This document shows positions 6,587 to 8,713 of a DNA stretch of 8,713 bases, piece by piece. The stretch lies in assembly GCA_017556665.1 (NCBI GenBank), contig JAFYMJ010000012.1:1-8713 (forward strand). Reading direction: 5' to 3'. Position 1 is the stretch's first letter. Every line of letters starts with the position of its first letter. The position numbers and the translations under genes are program-made. Origin of the DNA: Bacteroidales bacterium. Its GTDB lineage: Bacteria > Bacteroidota > Bacteroidia > Bacteroidales > UBA932. Below the pieces are notes generated by a model. It saw only the letters and a list, made by a program, of their open reading frames with translations. It was not told the origin of the DNA and searched no databases.

Positions 6587-7570
6587 ATGGTAAAGATGTT
6601 CAAATATGTATTATTGGCTTTTTTGCCAATATTGATAGCTTGTTCAAAAGAAGAACCTGCTCAAGATATTATTATAGATTTTTCTGGCAACAATAATGTT
6701 TTGAATGAAATAGTCAAGGCAGGGGCTGGATCATCTATGGTTAATACAGCTGCAGAGTTGCAGGGTAAATCTTTTGGTGTATATGGATTAAGATCGGGTA
6801 CAAACTCCAATTTTGTAACACCCGTATTTGAAACATCTGCCGCCAAACAGGTATCGTATGGTGGGGGTGCATGGGGATATACTCCCAAAGCTAAATGGGT
6901 GAGGTCAAATTATTATAGGTTCCGTGCATTCTGGCCATATGACCAACTTGTTGCTGATGATGCGGTAAATGCCAGTTCCAATGCGAACCTGCTTTCAATT
7001 TCGTATGCGTCGGGTGTACAGATGTATGATCTTCAGGTTGCCTATGTACAGAGATATCCAGTTACTGACGGCGTAGGTACAGTTAACCTTCAATTCAAAC
7101 ATGTATTGAGTGGTCTCAAATTCAAGGTTAAGTTCGCTGATGCTGAAACAGACTATATTGAATCCTTTTATTTGAAAGGATTGGTTACCGTGGGGACACT
7201 TATGTATGGTGAGGATGGAATAAATGCTTCTGCACATGATTTCAGATGGATTCCCATTTATACTGATAATAGCAGCAAACTGTTTGAGTGGACAGGTTCA
7301 AAAATGTTTACCAATACAACTGAGGCGACTGTATTTGACAATGATGGTGTAGTTTTCATAGTTCCGCAGGCAATCTCTGGCAGTACATCATTGAACTTTA
7401 CAACTTCATCAGGAGGGTCAGCCCTTCATACTGCAGTATTGCCGGCAACAACTTTTGAGCCTGGTAAAATATATACTTACACTATTGTCATTAAAGATGC
7501 AAATATATCTTTAACCGTTGATATAGCAGATTGGACAGGTGTGGATTCTAATATAGACATTAACTTATGA
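6587..7570 (+). CDS. Fimbrillin family lipoprotein, fourth pilin subunit
   Basis: A 327-residue protein starting 4 bases after the previous stop; a second ATG at 6596 is an alternative start and would remove only MVK. The lipoprotein signal ends in LIAC (Cys19), followed by SKEE. The processing motif is VKAG (43-46), with Val before the Lys instead of Thr. Blocks: GVYGLRS (64-70); Trp96 and Trp104; YYRFRAFWPYD (109-119), where the order of aromatic and WP elements is compressed compared with the other subunits; YDLQVAYV (147-154); VNLQFKHVLSGLKFKVK (166-182), a textbook fimbrillin signature; LVTVGTL (199-205); EPGKIYTYTIVI (291-302). The C-terminal strand SLTVDIADW (308-316) ends the domain, with a short tail. 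Its stop overlaps the start of the tip-like protein (ATGA). It probably lies near the tip in the assembled pilus, from gene order only. Confidence 0.84.
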   Translation: MVKMFKYVLLAFLPILIACSKEEPAQDIIIDFSGNNNVLNEIVKAGAGSSMVNTAAELQGKSFGVYGLRSGTNSNFVTPVFETSAAKQVSYGGGAWGYTPKAKWVRSNYYRFRAFWPYDQLVADDAVNASSNANLLSISYASGVQMYDLQVAYVQRYPVTDGVGTVNLQFKHVLSGLKFKVKFADAETDYIESFYLKGLVTVGTLMYGEDGINASAHDFRWIPIYTDNSSKLFEWTGSKMFTNTTEATVFDNDGVVFIVPQAISGSTSLNFTTSSGGSALHTAVLPATTFEPGKIYTYTIVIKDANISLTVDIADWTGVDSNIDINL

Positions 7571-8713
7571 TGCTAAAAAGATTTTATACTTATTTTATTC
7601 TTTTGTCTGTAGCCTTTTTGTATGGCTGTAGCAGAGAAGACATTATAGGTGGAACCGAAGATGGTACAGGTAAACTTGTAATAAATATAGACCAGCCGGC
7701 TGAGTATTCAGGAACAAAAGCGGTTTTGGAATCACCTGCAGACAAAACAATCAAAACATTAAGCATTTGGCTTGTTGATGGCACTAACAGTATAGTGGCA
7801 ACAAGATTTACATCCCCTAATGCAACATCTGCAACTGTTACCTTCAGTACAGTTCCCAGAGGTGATCATAAGTTGTATATAGTTGCAAATTATACTGGTC
7901 TTGATTCAAAAACTTCCGGTTCCATTGATGATTCATTCTTGAATACGGCCTTAGGAGAGATAATTTCCGGTTCATCTCCAGAATTTACAAGTGCCCAGGG
8001 AATACCTTGTTCTTTAATTAAGGATGTTGCAATCAGTGCCGGAGTAAATACAATTGATGCACATTTGATAAGGTCAGTGGGAAGATTGTCCATTACTTTC
8101 CGCAATCTTGTTCCCGACAAAGACCTGTTTATTGGAAACATTATGCTCTCTAAAAGGAACCAGAGCAAAGGCTACCTTTTCCCCAAAGACGACCACAGCA
8201 CCCCAAGCGGTTCAGAAAACCTGAATTTTCCCGATCTTGGTTCCACTGAAATCAAGAAGATTCCTGCCAATGGAAATGTTGTAGTGTATGATACTTATTT
8301 ATATGAGACTACCCCTGAATTGAGCGATTTCTTTGTTCAGTTTTCGGGAGGTATGTATGCTGCAGGAAGTGCCACACCGGATTACACAAATTCCAGTTTG
8401 TCATTGTCTGCTCATACTGTTGGCACAAAAACCAATTCCTATGATAATTCAAGCACATATTTGTTACAGTCTTATTATTCTCCAACCAAATTCTTGGGAG
8501 TTAACTCTGCTGGTAATGCTCTGGAAATTAAGACTTATGATAATGATGAGCAGATAAAATCAGATAGTGATATTGACAGGTATTTGTGGAAGATAGACAA
8601 AGATGGCTATATTCAGAATGTTGAAACTAATAAATATCTATATTTATATTACAGCACTGTTGAGTTAGTAGAAAATATTTATAAAACACAATTTAATATA
8701 AATAAAGAAAATG
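7567..8713 (+). CDS. Fimbrial tip/anchor-like lipoprotein with possible lectin-like domain (3' end outside window)
   Basis: The frame is open for 382 codons to the window's end with no stop. The start is ATG at 7567, overlapping the previous stop; ATG at 7570 is equally possible. The signal ends in LYGC (Cys21). GTKA (49-52) matches the pilin processing motif. Residues 36-110 resemble the first domain of FimB/Mfa2-like and tip proteins: LVINI, then IKTLSIWLVDG (62-72), then VTFSTVPRGDHKLYIVAN (91-108). LIRSVGRLSITFRNL (167-181) begins a second beta-sandwich. From about 297 the sequence changes character: YLLQSYYSPTKFLGVNS (298-314) and LWKIDKDGYIQNVETNKYLY (340-359) recall beta-trefoil (ricin-B type) repeats, with a Q/W, a dGyIqN turn and a KYL strand. 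This suggests a carbohydrate-binding tip, but it is motif resemblance only. The stretch 8101-8240 is richer in C-ending codons than the rest. Confidence 0.78.
   Translation, partial: MMLKRFYTYFILLSVAFLYGCSREDIIGGTEDGTGKLVINIDQPAEYSGTKAVLESPADKTIKTLSIWLVDGTNSIVATRFTSPNATSATVTFSTVPRGDHKLYIVANYTGLDSKTSGSIDDSFLNTALGEIISGSSPEFTSAQGIPCSLIKDVAISAGVNTIDAHLIRSVGRLSITFRNLVPDKDLFIGNIMLSKRNQSKGYLFPKDDHSTPSGSENLNFPDLGSTEIKKIPANGNVVVYDTYLYETTPELSDFFVQFSGGMYAAGSATPDYTNSSLSLSAHTVGTKTNSYDNSSTYLLQSYYSPTKFLGVNSAGNALEIKTYDNDEQIKSDSDIDRYLWKIDKDGYIQNVETNKYLYLYYSTVELVENIYKTQFNINKEN

Noticed and set aside
8333..8557. 74-codon frame inside the tip gene, as if a frameshift or second gene
   Set aside because: The main frame from 7567 is open without a break to 8713 and has coherent protein features; the other frame is a shadow.

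Overview
The window looks like chromosomal DNA from an AT-rich Bacteroidales-type bacterium (Bacteroidota). Three things point there: promoters of the Bacteroides form (-7 box TAnnTTTG), starts that mostly lack Shine-Dalgarno sequences, and a run of lipoproteins of the FimA/Mfa1 (type V pilus) fimbrillin superfamily next to DUF3575 and DUF5119 proteins, a combination known from this phylum. No genus can be named from the sequence alone.

Layout. Positions 1-646 hold the C-terminal catalytic part of a tricorn-type S41 serine protease, followed by a terminator at 654-704. A single tRNA-Pro (anticodon TGG) follows at 775-848, with its own consensus promoter upstream and a terminator behind it. 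The rest of the gap up to 1096 holds a G9 homopolymer at 958-966 and a -7 box at 1025-1032 that overlaps a small dyad. This is the probable control region of the next operon.

Positions 1097-8713 are seven same-strand genes that form a fimbria operon. The order is: an outer-membrane protein with an OmpA-like domain and a DUF3575 barrel; a DUF5119 lipoprotein; four different fimbrillin-family (Mfa_like_1-type) lipoproteins; and a lipoprotein open at the window's end that looks like a tip or anchor adhesin. Five junctions are tight: ATGA overlaps at 2389 and 7567, a TAATG junction at 5677, a 4-base gap before 6587, and 57 bases before 3451. The first fimbrillin (3451-4542) is set apart by an AATT repeat and an A-rich leader in front and by a strong GC stem-loop without a U-tract behind, so it is the likely major subunit, with the three later ones minor. 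All five pilin-like proteins carry a Lys-Ala motif 24-30 residues after the lipidated Cys, where Porphyromonas pilins are cut by a gingipain after Arg.

Inferred working model: subunits are exported as lipoproteins to the outer membrane, cleaved near the KA motif, and polymerised by strand exchange. The DUF3575 and DUF5119 proteins would serve in assembly or anchoring. The last protein, with a FimB/Mfa2-like front half and a ricin-B-like repeat further on, would recognise a glycan. Family names are from recognised motifs, not database searches.
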